Shown one piece after another: positions 1-6,868 of a stretch of 23,759 nucleotides of DNA. The stretch's first letter is position 1; each line of letters starts with the position of its first letter. The position numbers and the translations under genes are program-made. The notes under the pieces were generated by a model. It made no database searches. It had not been told where the DNA came from and saw nothing but the letters and a program-made list of their open reading frames with translations. Source of the DNA: DATFGK01 sp046712825 (GTDB lineage: Bacteria; Actinomycetota; AC-67); contig JBKKCR010000088.1 in NCBI GenBank assembly GCA_046712825.1, forward strand, positions 1 through 23,759. Reading direction: 5' to 3'.

Positions 1-84
1 CGGGCCCGCTTGGCCTTGGCCCGCCAGCTCGGACATCTGAAGGAGCAGGCGGAACCTAGCGGCGATCCCGGCCCTCTAAGGTAG
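1..84 (+). CDS. C-terminal end of an RNA polymerase sigma factor (partial)
   Basis: The first 27 codons, ending in TAG at 82-84, read RARLALARQLGHLKEQAEPS and then a short tail. The RARLALARQL stretch is what usually follows the helix-turn-helix of region 4 in ECF sigma factors (typically '..VKSRLHRARLALR..'). The rest of the gene lies outside the window. The next gene is a zinc-finger anti-sigma protein two bases downstream, and that pair sits before trxB-trxA-cwlM, the position sigM occupies in mycobacteria. The sigma identity rests on a very short fragment plus context, so the specific SigM assignment is inference. Confidence 0.6.
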   Translation, partial: RARLALARQLGHLKEQAEPSGDPGPLR

Positions 85-86
85 GA

Positions 87-887
87 ATGACGATGAACCC
101 ACACGACGAGCTCGACCTGCTCTCCCCCTACCTGGACGGGGAGCTCGACGCGTCCGACCGCGCGAGCCTCGAGGCGCACATGCTGTCGTGCCCGGAGTGC
201 CGAGCGACCCTGATCGGGCTGCAAGCCACCGTCGCCGACCTCCGGACGCTCCCGGAACCGATCCCGACCCCCCAGGACTCTTGGGCACTCCGGGCCGCGA
301 TCCGCAGAGCCCGCTCGCCGATGCGGAAGTGGCAGCGCGTCTCGTGGGCCGCCGGAGCGGTTGCGGCCGCCGCGATCGTGTTCGTGGCCGTGAACTTGCC
401 GGGCAGCAACCCAAGGCAGGATCTCGCGTCCGGCGCGTTGCAGGGTGAACGCGCCAAAGGCGCCGCGATCTATCAGTCCGGCGAGAACCTCACAGCGGCG
501 GATGCGCAAGCGCGTCTGCTCGACGTGGCCGGGATCGTCCCGGGCGCCGTATCCACACCGGTGCCCACGTTCAAGGAGTCGAGTTCCGACTCGGCGAACC
601 AGGGCGCGGCACCCGCGGGCTCTTTGTACGCGGCCTCCCCACAAGCGTCTCGAGAGCTGGCGCTGCTCGCGAGTGCAGGCGAGGACGACCCGACGCGCGC
701 GGCGATCGAGCGCTGTGTGGGCATCGTTCGCGGATCGACCCAAGAGTTTCTCGAGCCGATCCAGTACGAGATCGCGACGTTCGAGAGCAAGCCCTCGTTC
801 CTTCTCTTCTTCCGCTCGAGCGCGCGGTACGAGCTCTGGGTCGTGTCCCGCAGCGACTGCACCGTGCTGTACTTCGGGCAAGCCTGA
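87..887 (+). CDS. Membrane anti-sigma factor with zf-HC2 zinc finger
   Basis: The protein has 266 residues, or 264 if it starts at the second ATG (93), which has AGGA at 83-86 at good spacing. The N-terminal part carries the anti-sigma zinc-finger signature H31-x3-C35-x2-C38 (EAHMLSCPEC). A hydrophobic segment at about 86-104 (SWAAGAVAAAAIVFVAVNL) predicts one membrane pass, leaving a C-terminal domain of about 160 residues outside the membrane. Known zf-HC2 anti-sigma factors hold their ECF sigma factor inactive at the membrane until a signal releases it. The gene lies two bases after a sigma-factor tail, so the two are co-transcribed and probably cognate. The place in the origin-proximal synteny corresponds to the SigM regulator of mycobacteria. 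I do not recognise the C-terminal sensor part. Confidence 0.85.
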   Translation: MTMNPHDELDLLSPYLDGELDASDRASLEAHMLSCPECRATLIGLQATVADLRTLPEPIPTPQDSWALRAAIRRARSPMRKWQRVSWAAGAVAAAAIVFVAVNLPGSNPRQDLASGALQGERAKGAAIYQSGENLTAADAQARLLDVAGIVPGAVSTPVPTFKESSSDSANQGAAPAGSLYAASPQASRELALLASAGEDDPTRAAIERCVGIVRGSTQEFLEPIQYEIATFESKPSFLLFFRSSARYELWVVSRSDCTVLYFGQA

Positions 888-899
888 CCCGAGCGCCTG

Positions 900-924
900 C
901 GCCGGTCGTCGGGAAGGACCGGCG
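900..924 (+). terminator. GC-rich hairpin after the anti-sigma gene
   Basis: A perfect 8-bp inverted repeat, CGCCGGTC at 900-907 and GACCGGCG at 917-924 with a 9-base loop, begins 12 bases after the anti-sigma stop codon. There is no T tract, so it is not a classical intrinsic terminator, though actinobacterial terminators often lack one. It also overlaps the -35 zone of the trxB promoter, so it could instead be an operator. Confidence 0.4.
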
Positions 925-936
925 AACCCCCTGCGT

Positions 937-942
937 TACAAT
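937..942 (+). promoter_or_regulatory. Candidate -10 element of trxB promoter
   Basis: TACAAT matches five of six bases of the sigma-70 type -10 consensus and lies 34 bases before the trxB start codon. No good -35 hexamer is found 16-18 bases upstream, where a GC-rich inverted repeat lies instead. This leaves room for activator or alternative sigma control. Confidence 0.4.
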
Positions 943-975
943 CCCTGCCACTTCGATCTGTGAAAGGACCCTGGA

Positions 976-1902
976 TTGGCAGAGAAAGTCGTCATCGTAG
1001 GCTCGGGGCCCGCGGGTCTGACCGCGGCCCTGTATACGGCGCGCGCGAACCTCGAGCCGCTGATCATCGAAGGTGCCGCCCCGATGGGACAGCTCATGCT
1101 TACGACTGAGGTCGAGAACTATCCGGGTTTCCCCGACGGCATCCTGGGTCCGGAGCTGATGGAGAAGTTCCGCGCCCAAGCGGGGCGGTTCGGTGCCAAG
1201 TTCGTGACCGCCGATGCCACCAAAGTCGACCTTTCGAAGCGTCCCTTCGTGGTGGAAGCCGGCGAGGCGACCTATGAAGCGCAGGCGCTCATCATCTCGA
1301 CCGGCGCGACCGCGAGGATGCTCGACATCCCCGGCGAGCGCGAGTACCTCGGTCGCGGCGTCTCGACCTGCGCGACCTGCGACGGATTCTTCTTCCGCGG
1401 CGTACCGCTGGTGGTCGTCGGTGGTGGTGACAGCGCGATGGAGGAAGCCAACTTCCTCACCAAGTTCGCCTCCAACGTCACCGTCGTCCACCGGCGCGAT
1501 GCCCTGCGCGCGTCGAAGATCATGCAAGACCGCGCGCACGCCAACGAAAAGATCGACTTCATCTGGGACACCACCATCGACGAGGTCGAGGGCTCCGACG
1601 GGCGGGTCTCGAATCTCCGCCTCCGCAACGTAAAGACCGACGAGACATCAGATCTCGAGGTCGGCGGGATGTTCGTCGCGATCGGCCATGATCCCAACAC
1701 CGAGCTCTTCAAGGGCCAGCTCGAGCTGCAAGACAACGGCTATATCAAGGTGCAACACCCCGGAACCGCGACGAGCGTGGACGGCGTGTTCGCCGCCGGC
1801 GACGTCGTCGATCACATCTATCGCCAGGCGATCACCGCTGCGGGGATGGGCTGCTCGGCCGCGATCGACGTCGAGCGCTGGCTCGAAGCCCAGGGCCATT
1901 AA
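976..1902 (+). CDS. trxB: Thioredoxin reductase
   Basis: A 308-residue flavoprotein that uses NADPH to reduce thioredoxin in the cytoplasm. It shows the FAD-binding GSGPAG near residues 9-14, the redox-active CATC (C132, C135) inside the family signature STCATCDGFF, the NADPH-binding GGGDSAMEEA at about 149-158, and the C-terminal FAD motif GVFAAGDVVD. The length is normal for low-molecular-weight bacterial TrxB. The start is TTG at 976 with AAAGGA at 963-968. The partner thioredoxin gene is downstream but separated by an enolase-superfamily gene. The stop codon overlaps that of the convergent gene at 1899-1902. Confidence 0.97.
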   Translation: MAEKVVIVGSGPAGLTAALYTARANLEPLIIEGAAPMGQLMLTTEVENYPGFPDGILGPELMEKFRAQAGRFGAKFVTADATKVDLSKRPFVVEAGEATYEAQALIISTGATARMLDIPGEREYLGRGVSTCATCDGFFFRGVPLVVVGGGDSAMEEANFLTKFASNVTVVHRRDALRASKIMQDRAHANEKIDFIWDTTIDEVEGSDGRVSNLRLRNVKTDETSDLEVGGMFVAIGHDPNTELFKGQLELQDNGYIKVQHPGTATSVDGVFAAGDVVDHIYRQAITAAGMGCSAAIDVERWLEAQGH

Positions 1903-2162
1903 CGCCCAGGGGTCTTCTCCTCGGTCGCGGCGCTGCGCAGCCCGATCGGATACTTCCCTGCCAGCCAATCGTTGACGGCGAGCGCGGCGATCACGTTGAG
2001 GATCGCAGCCCCGAAGGTGATCAGTGCCCCCTCCGCGCCGCTGATCGTCACTTCTTTGTCTGGGTCTCCCCCCACCGCGATGGCGAGGAACAGCACCTGG
2101 ACCGCGAATTGGATGACGATCCCGGCGGTGATGGCGGCGATCCAGCGCAGGTAGCGGGGCAT
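1899..2162 (-). CDS. Small two-helix membrane protein, unknown function
   Basis: An 87-residue hypothetical protein with two hydrophobic segments, about 7-29 (WIAAITAGIVIQFAVQVLFL...) and about 45-66 (GALITFGAAILNVIAALAV), joined by a polar acidic loop (GGDPDKEVTISGAE). The N terminus is basic. It is convergent with trxB, sharing a four-base stop-codon overlap, and divergent from the enolase-superfamily gene 51 bases away. A TAGACT hexamer on the minus strand at 2172-2177 (AGTCTA on plus) could be its -10 element, though no -35 is visible. I do not recognise the family. The hydrophobic pattern and filled gap support a real gene. Confidence 0.6.
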   Translation of the reverse strand: MPRYLRWIAAITAGIVIQFAVQVLFLAIAVGGDPDKEVTISGAEGALITFGAAILNVIAALAVNDWLAGKYPIGLRSAATEEKTPGR

Positions 2163-2213
2163 GACGGCCAGAGTCTACGATGCGAAACGCCGGGAAGCGC
2201 GTGGAGGTCAGCG

Positions 2214-3353
2214 ATGAAGATCGAACGCATCGATGCGTGGATCTGTCACTTCCCGCTTCCGGCTCCATTCTCCCCGTCGTGGGTGCCCGGCCTCGCGAGC
2301 CAGAACAACTCATGCGTCGTCTACCGCCTGGTCACCGACGAGGGCCTGGACGGGATCGCCGGCTGGATCGCGTTCGCCGACGAGGCGCGAGGTCCCGTCA
2401 ACCTCATGCGCGCGTTCCTGATCGGACGAGACCCGACGCGCCCGCAGGAGCTGCGGCCGTTGCTCGAGACGGCGGTGCGCGTGCTCGGCCAGCGCGTGTG
2501 GTTCGTCGAAACGGCGATCTACGACCTCGCAGCCAAGGCAGCGGGCATGCCTCTCTACCGCTACCTCGGCGGCGCGCGTGATCGCGTCCCGGCGTACGCG
2601 TCGTTCGGCGAGCTCCGTGACCCACGCCGGCGCGCGGAGGACGCGCTCGCCGCGATCGAGCGAGGTTTCAAAGCCATCAAGCTCCGCCCGCGGCATCCCA
2701 CCTTCCGGGAGGACGTGAAGGAGGTTCGCACCGTCCGGGAAGCCGCCGGAGACGACCTCGTCATCGCCGCGGATGCGAACCAAGGGTGGCGGGTCGATAC
2801 GTTCACGCCCGACAACCCTGTCCGGTGGGATTTCAAGCGCGCGATGGAGACTGCCCGCGCGTACGAGGAGTTCCGGGTCGCGTGGCTCGAGGAGCCGCTC
2901 GATCAGTTCGACTTCGAGGGGTACCGCCGCCTCCGCGATACGACGACGACCCCGATCGCCGGCGGGGAGCTGTCCGGCGACGTGTGGCCGCTGCGGGAGA
3001 TGATCGAGCGTCGCGCTGTGGACATCGTCCAGCCGGACGCGACCTTCACCGGCGGGATCACCGGCGCGCTACAGATCGCGTCCATGGCGGCCCAGTTCGG
3101 GCTGGGCTTCGCCCCGCACACCTGGTCCAACGGCCTGGGGCTCGCCGCGAACATGCACGTGCTCGCCGCGACGCAGGGCACGTGGCTGGAATACCCCTAC
3201 GACCCCCCGGGCTGGGTGCCCGAAGCGCGCGACGCCATGCTCACCTCCCCCATCGCGGTCGATCCCGACGGCATGGTCACGATGCCTTCGGCGCCGGGGC
3301 TCGGCGTGGAACTCGACCTCGAGCGGGTTCAGGCCCACGGAACGCCGATCTAG
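2214..3353 (+). CDS. Enolase-superfamily enzyme, mandelate racemase subgroup
   Basis: The protein has 379 residues from ATG 2214, chosen because GGAGG at 2203-2207 sits at good spacing and the N terminus MKIERIDAWI starts the capping domain. The barrel shows the magnesium ligands of the superfamily: D187 (AADANQGW), E226 (WLEEP) and E252 (AGGE). It also has the Asp-His dyad typical of the mandelate racemase subgroup, D275 (QPDATFTGG) and H302 (APHTW). The other catalytic strand reads K156-L-R158, so the usual second lysine of KxK is arginine. Such enzymes abstract a proton alpha to a carboxylate, and many are sugar-acid dehydratases. The substrate cannot be read from sequence. It sits between trxB and trxA, an unusual place for a catabolic enzyme, and is probably an insertion into a conserved locus. 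Confidence 0.85.
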   Translation: MKIERIDAWICHFPLPAPFSPSWVPGLASQNNSCVVYRLVTDEGLDGIAGWIAFADEARGPVNLMRAFLIGRDPTRPQELRPLLETAVRVLGQRVWFVETAIYDLAAKAAGMPLYRYLGGARDRVPAYASFGELRDPRRRAEDALAAIERGFKAIKLRPRHPTFREDVKEVRTVREAAGDDLVIAADANQGWRVDTFTPDNPVRWDFKRAMETARAYEEFRVAWLEEPLDQFDFEGYRRLRDTTTTPIAGGELSGDVWPLREMIERRAVDIVQPDATFTGGITGALQIASMAAQFGLGFAPHTWSNGLGLAANMHVLAATQGTWLEYPYDPPGWVPEARDAMLTSPIAVDPDGMVTMPSAPGLGVELDLERVQAHGTPI

Positions 3354-3382
3354 CAGGGGGAATACACGTCGGCATCGAAGCG

Positions 3383-3411
3383 TTCCTACGCCTGTAGCAC
3401 GTTGGTAGACT
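3383..3411 (+). promoter_or_regulatory. Candidate trxA promoter
   Basis: A TAGACT -10 hexamer at 3406-3411 lies 17 bases after a weak -35 (TTCCTA, 3383-3388), with the trxA start about 46 bases further on. The same TAGACT hexamer serves the much better rpmH promoter in this window, which raises the plausibility of this one. Confidence 0.35.
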
Positions 3412-3417
3412 CAGCGC

Positions 3418-3437
3418 GCGGCGCTTTCGGGCGCCGC
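3418..3437 (+). other. Stem-loop in the trxA leader
   Basis: A perfect 7-bp stem (GCGGCGC at 3418-3424, GCGCCGC at 3431-3437) with a 6-base loop TTTCGG. It lies between the candidate promoter and the Shine-Dalgarno sequence GGAGG at 3447-3451. It could stabilise the trxA mRNA 5' end or end transcription arriving from the upstream gene. Confidence 0.4.
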
Positions 3438-3456
3438 CTCGCTTACGGAGGTGTCC

Positions 3457-3786
3457 ATGGCAGGTCCGACGATCCAGGTGACCGATTCCGATTTCGAGGA
3501 AAAGGTCCTCGGAAGCTCCACGCCCGTTCTGGTCGATTTCTGGGCGGAGTGGTGCGGTCCGTGTCACATGGTCGCCCCGGTCCTCGAGGAGATCGCCAGC
3601 GAGAAGCAGGGAGCGCTCACGATCGCCAAGCTCGACATCGACGAGAACCCGGACACCGCTCGCCGCTTCGGGATCCTTTCGATCCCGTCGATGGTGCTGT
3701 TCGTGGACGGCGTCGAGAAGCGACGGCTCGTCGGCGCACGCGGCAAGCAGCAGATCCTCGGCGACCTCGCCGAGTTCCTTTCCTAG
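3457..3786 (+). CDS. trxA: Thioredoxin
   Basis: A 109-residue single-domain thioredoxin, the cytoplasmic disulfide reductant recharged by TrxB. It has the active site W32-C33-G34-P35-C36 in the context VDFWAEWCGPCHMVAP and the cis-proline loop SIPSM with P77. Length and fold pattern are normal. ATG 3457 is preferred over GTG 3451 because GGAGG at 3447-3451 overlaps the GTG but lies five bases before the ATG. In mycobacteria trxB and trxC are adjacent. Here the enolase-superfamily gene separates them, and trxA seems to have its own promoter. Confidence 0.97.
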   Translation: MAGPTIQVTDSDFEEKVLGSSTPVLVDFWAEWCGPCHMVAPVLEEIASEKQGALTIAKLDIDENPDTARRFGILSIPSMVLFVDGVEKRRLVGARGKQQILGDLAEFLS

Positions 3787-3813
3787 ACCCTCGCCCCAGG
3801 ATCGGGCGGGGGT
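3787..3813 (+). terminator. Strong GC hairpin between trxA and the cwlM-like gene
   Basis: A 10-bp stem, ACCCTCGCCC (3787-3796) with GGGCGGGGGT (3804-3813), contains one G-U pair and a 7-base loop, and starts right after the trxA stop codon. It has no T tract. It may be a tractless actinobacterial terminator or a partial attenuator that lowers expression of the downstream gene. Confidence 0.45.
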
Positions 3814-3826
3814 CCGGTACGGCCCC

Positions 3827-4897
3827 ATGCTGATCCGTCCCGGCACGCGCTCCTCCGCGGTTCGCGACGTTCAACGCCGCCTGCTTGCGCTCGATCTTCC
3901 GATCGCGGCGGTCGAGCTCGACGGCACATTCGGACCCTCTACCGAGGGAGCCGTCCGCGATTTCCAGGAGCTCCGCGGCCTTGCGATCGACGGCCTGGTT
4001 GGAGAAGCCACCTGGCGTGAGCTCGTCGAGGCATCGTGGAGCCTCGGCGACCGCACGCTCTACCTACGCGCTCCAGCCCTGCGCGGCGACGACGTTCGCG
4101 CGCTCCAAGAAAGACTCGGCGCGCTCGGCTTCGACGTCGGCAGGGTGGACGGCATCTTCGGAGCCCGCACCGCCCGAGCGGTTCGCGAGTTCCAGGCGAA
4201 TTACGGCGTCCCGTCCGACGCGATCGTCGGACGCTCGACGCTTCGAGCTCTTGCCGGTCTGCCGGCGACCGGCCGCTCGACCTCCGCGGCCCCGCTGCGC
4301 GAGCGCGAGCAGCTCCGTCGCTTCGGGCCGGGTATCGCCGGGCTCCATCTCGTGATCGATGCCGGGCACGGCGCCGAGGACGACGGTCATGTCGGACCCG
4401 GGGGCCTGATCGAGGCGGAGGTCAGCTTCGCGATCGCTCAGCGCCTAGAGTCGGTGCTTACCGCCGCCGGCGTGATCGTCTATCAGACGCGTGATGCAAG
4501 TTCCGGCCCGACCGAATCCCAGCGCGCGACACTGGCGAACGCGCTCGACGCGGACGCGATCCTTTCGATCCACGCGGGTGGCTCACGCGACCCACACCGG
4601 CGCGGCGCGTCGTGCTTCTACTTCGGGCACGACCGGTTCCGGTCCGAAGCCGGTGCGCGGCTGGCCGAGTGCATCCAAGAGGAGTTGCTCGCACTCGACA
4701 CCCCCGACGCCGGCGCCCACGCCAAGCAGTTCCCGCTCCTGCGTGAAACACGGATGCCGGCGTTGCAGATCGAGCCGGCCCACATAACCAACGCCGACGA
4801 CGAGAATCTCCTCCTCGACGTTGGGTTCCAGCGCAGGGCCGCGGAGGCGATCGCCGCCGGGCTCCGTGCGTTCGCGCGGCGACCGGTCGCGATCTAG
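3827..4897 (+). CDS. cwlM: CwlM-like cytoplasmic amidase homologue, two peptidoglycan-binding domains plus Amidase_3
   Basis: A 356-residue protein with no signal peptide or membrane segment. The first domain starts almost at residue 1. Two PG_binding_1 repeats lie at about 8-66 and 85-143 (each with DGxFGxxTxxAVRxFQ), then a linker and an N-acetylmuramoyl-L-alanine amidase domain from about 171. The amidase zinc-site and catalytic residues all appear present: H181 (DAGHG), E196 (GLIEAE), H249 (SIHAG) and E316 (LQIEPAH). In mycobacteria the gene at this locus encodes CwlM, a cytoplasmic protein reported to control MurA after phosphorylation by PknB rather than to cut peptidoglycan. Position, domain order and lack of export signal argue for orthology. 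Retention of the metal residues differs from what I recall of CwlM. Its stop overlaps the convergent GNAT gene by four bases. The ribosome binding site is weak. Confidence 0.85.
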   Translation: MLIRPGTRSSAVRDVQRRLLALDLPIAAVELDGTFGPSTEGAVRDFQELRGLAIDGLVGEATWRELVEASWSLGDRTLYLRAPALRGDDVRALQERLGALGFDVGRVDGIFGARTARAVREFQANYGVPSDAIVGRSTLRALAGLPATGRSTSAAPLREREQLRRFGPGIAGLHLVIDAGHGAEDDGHVGPGGLIEAEVSFAIAQRLESVLTAAGVIVYQTRDASSGPTESQRATLANALDADAILSIHAGGSRDPHRRGASCFYFGHDRFRSEAGARLAECIQEELLALDTPDAGAHAKQFPLLRETRMPALQIEPAHITNADDENLLLDVGFQRRAAEAIAAGLRAFARRPVAI

Positions 4898-5529
4898 CGT
4901 TGAACGGATCGAGCGGCGCCCGGCGCGGGCGTCGGGATCTTCACCGAGCGCAGGAACTCCTCAACCGCTTCGGCCGCGCTCGACGTGAGCTTCCCGAGGG
5001 ATCGCACGTCGATCCGCATGAGCGGGAAGCGCACGTGATCGCGCCGAACCTTGAAGCCGACGCTCTCGCAGAACCCAGCGGGCAGCATGCAGTCGGGTCC
5101 GGCCCACGACCGGTCGGCGAAGCACTCCAATGCGCGTTGTCCCCGCTCCTTCGCGTCCTTCAGCACGGCTTGGATCAGCGCTTTCCCGACTCCTCGTCCC
5201 CACGCCTCCGGTAGAACGAACGCGGTCGCGAGGAACCACGCGTCCTTCGACACGCGCGCGGGGAACGACTCGGATCGCGGGAACTCGCCGGGCGGCCCGG
5301 CGAGCGCGTATCCGACCAACTGACCTTCGATGTACGCCACCTTGCCCGCCGACCCGTGGTGAAGACATACGGTCGAGCACCACACCTCTTTCTCGAACTC
5401 CGGATCTGCCTCGACGGCGATCGCGCGATCGAACGGCGAGAGCTCCCAGAAGACGCACCCACGGCAGCGGTGGGGAAGCTCGTGAAGGCTTCCAAGATCG
5501 AGGTCGGCGATCCGGCGTCCGATCCCCAT
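4894..5529 (-). CDS. GNAT-family acetyltransferase with an N-terminal cysteine motif
   Basis: The protein has 211 residues. The acetyl-CoA binding loop is visible as VLPEAWGRGVGKALIQAV (R112-G-V-G-K), followed by the usual helix, and a later AGFCESVGFK segment matches the end of the GNAT fold. The N terminus carries HRCRGCVFWE (C22, C25) and WCSTVCLHH (C51, C55), which could bind a metal. Several GNAT-like actinobacterial proteins share the CxxCxFWE opening. The substrate is unknown. The gene is the last of the minus-strand block, starting nine bases after the 37-codon ORF, and has no clear ribosome binding site. An opposite-strand gene occupies the same place beside cwlM in M. tuberculosis, as I recall it. 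Confidence 0.8.
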   Translation of the reverse strand: MGIGRRIADLDLGSLHELPHRCRGCVFWELSPFDRAIAVEADPEFEKEVWCSTVCLHHGSAGKVAYIEGQLVGYALAGPPGEFPRSESFPARVSKDAWFLATAFVLPEAWGRGVGKALIQAVLKDAKERGQRALECFADRSWAGPDCMLPAGFCESVGFKVRRDHVRFPLMRIDVRSLGKLTSSAAEAVEEFLRSVKIPTPAPGAARSVQR

Positions 5530-5538
5530 GGGGACGTC

Positions 5539-5652
5539 TTAAGCGGCCCGGCCGGATCCGCCGCGACGGCCCATCAATCCGATCAACGCGCCGAGCGCGA
5601 CTCCGAGCAGAACGCCGAGAAGCGCCCGACGTATCTCCGAAGACTCTGCCAC
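5539..5652 (-). CDS. 37-residue single-helix membrane mini-protein
   Basis: This short ORF fills the gap between the aminotransferase and GNAT genes. It starts with GTG at 5652, with GGGGGAG eight bases upstream overlapping the aminotransferase stop codon, and ends in TAA at 5539. The product begins MAESSEIRR, continues with a hydrophobic run ALLGVLLGVALGALIGLM (about residues 10-27) and ends in a basic tail GRRGGSGRAA, a convincing single transmembrane helix with glycine zipper character. No family is recognised. The Shine-Dalgarno match, the exact fit in the operon and the membrane-like composition favour a real gene, but the size makes chance possible. Confidence 0.5.
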   Translation of the reverse strand: MAESSEIRRALLGVLLGVALGALIGLMGRRGGSGRAA

Positions 5653-5666
5653 GGCCAACGCTCCCC

Positions 5667-6848
5667 CTAACGCGGCGACCCGGCCGCGAGCGCCTTGCGG
5701 ATCCCGCGCGTCGCCTGCTTGATGCGATGCTCGTTCTCGACGAGAGCGAAGCGCACATAGGTGTCGCCGGCTCGGCCGAAGCCGACGCCCGGCGACACGG
5801 CAACCTTGCCCTCGGCCAACAGATGCTTGGCGAATTCGAGCGACCGCATCGACGCGAACTCGTCGGGGATCTTCGCCCAGACGAACATGGTCGCCTGCGG
5901 CGGCGCGACGTCCCAGCCGGCGCGCGCGAGCCCCTCGATGAGCACGTCGCGTCGCGAACGGTACACATCGCAGTAGACCTTCGTCTCGTCCTCGCACTCG
6001 TTCAGCGCGATGATCGATGCGATGGCGATCGGTTGGAAGACGCCGTAGTCGAGGTAGGACTTCAGGCGGGTGAGCGCGCCGATGATCTCCGGATTCCCGA
6101 GCGCGAACGCGATCCGCCAGCCGGCCATCGAGAACGACTTCGACAGCGAGAAGATCTCGACCCCGACGTCCTTCGCGCCGGGAGTGGCGAGGAAGCTCGG
6201 CGGCCGGTATCCGTCGAAGGACAGGTCGGCGTAGGCGAAGTCGTGCACGACCATGAGGTTGCGCTCCTTCGCGAACGCGACGAGCCGCTTGAAGAACGTC
6301 GCGTCGACGCACGTGGTGGTCGGGTTGTGCGGGAAGCTGGTCAGGACCATGCGCGGCCGCGGCCACGTGCGCTCGTATCCTTCGTGAAGGTTGGCGAAGA
6401 AGTCTTCCTCCGGCCCGAGCGGCACGGCGTGCACGTCCGCACCGGCGAGCGCGAGCGAGAAGGTGTGGATCGGGTAGGTCGGTTCCGGAACGAGGCACGT
6501 GTCGCCCGGCTGGACGAGCGCCCACGCGAGGTGCGAGATGCCTTCCTTCGCGCCGATCGTCTGGACCACTTCGGTCTCGGCGTCGAGCGTGATCCCGTAG
6601 CGGCGCTCGTACCAGTCGCACATCGCCTTGCGTAGCTTCGGTAGGCCTTTGCTCGACGAGTACCGGTGATTCTTGGGGTTCTGCGCCGCCTCGACGAGCT
6701 TATCGACGACCTGGTGCGGCGACCCGAGATCCGGGTTCCCCATCCCGAGGTCGATGATGTCCTCGCCGGCTCGGCGGGCCGCTGCCTTCAAGTCGTTAAC
6801 GACGTTGAAGACGTAGGGCGGTAACCGATCGATCCGGCGGAACTCCAC
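5667..6848 (-). CDS. alaC: AlaC-type alanine-forming aminotransferase (class I/II, PLP)
   Basis: A 393-residue PLP-dependent aminotransferase that strongly resembles E. coli AlaC (YfdZ), which forms alanine from pyruvate with glutamate as donor. Family-like segments include FRRIDRLPPYVFNVVNDLK, DLGMGNPD, TIGAKEGISHL, PEPTYPIH, the PLP lysine K237 in SLSKSFSMAGWRIA, and the C-terminal SPGVGFGRAGDTYVRFAL with the carboxylate-binding arginine. The start is GTG 6848 with AGGAGG five bases upstream. It lies 20 bases after parB on the same strand and so probably belongs to the same transcript. The exact substrates are inferred from family resemblance. Confidence 0.9.
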   Translation of the reverse strand: MEFRRIDRLPPYVFNVVNDLKAAARRAGEDIIDLGMGNPDLGSPHQVVDKLVEAAQNPKNHRYSSSKGLPKLRKAMCDWYERRYGITLDAETEVVQTIGAKEGISHLAWALVQPGDTCLVPEPTYPIHTFSLALAGADVHAVPLGPEEDFFANLHEGYERTWPRPRMVLTSFPHNPTTTCVDATFFKRLVAFAKERNLMVVHDFAYADLSFDGYRPPSFLATPGAKDVGVEIFSLSKSFSMAGWRIAFALGNPEIIGALTRLKSYLDYGVFQPIAIASIIALNECEDETKVYCDVYRSRRDVLIEGLARAGWDVAPPQATMFVWAKIPDEFASMRSLEFAKHLLAEGKVAVSPGVGFGRAGDTYVRFALVENEHRIKQATRGIRKALAAGSPR

Positions 6849-6868
6849 GGGATCCTCCTATCGTCTCG

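Noticed and set aside
2109..2213. Upstream start for the enolase-superfamily protein
   Set aside because: The added residues overlap the divergent small membrane gene and look like a shadow frame. ATG 2214 has GGAGG at proper spacing and a canonical N terminus.
4747..4756. parS-like half site CGTGAAACA in the cwlM-like gene
   Set aside because: Only one half matches (10 of 16 overall), so it is probably chance within coding sequence.
5130..6635. Plus-strand open frame of about 500 codons
   Set aside because: It is antisense to the GNAT and AlaC genes, has no motif, and is arginine-rich low-complexity sequence typical of shadow frames.
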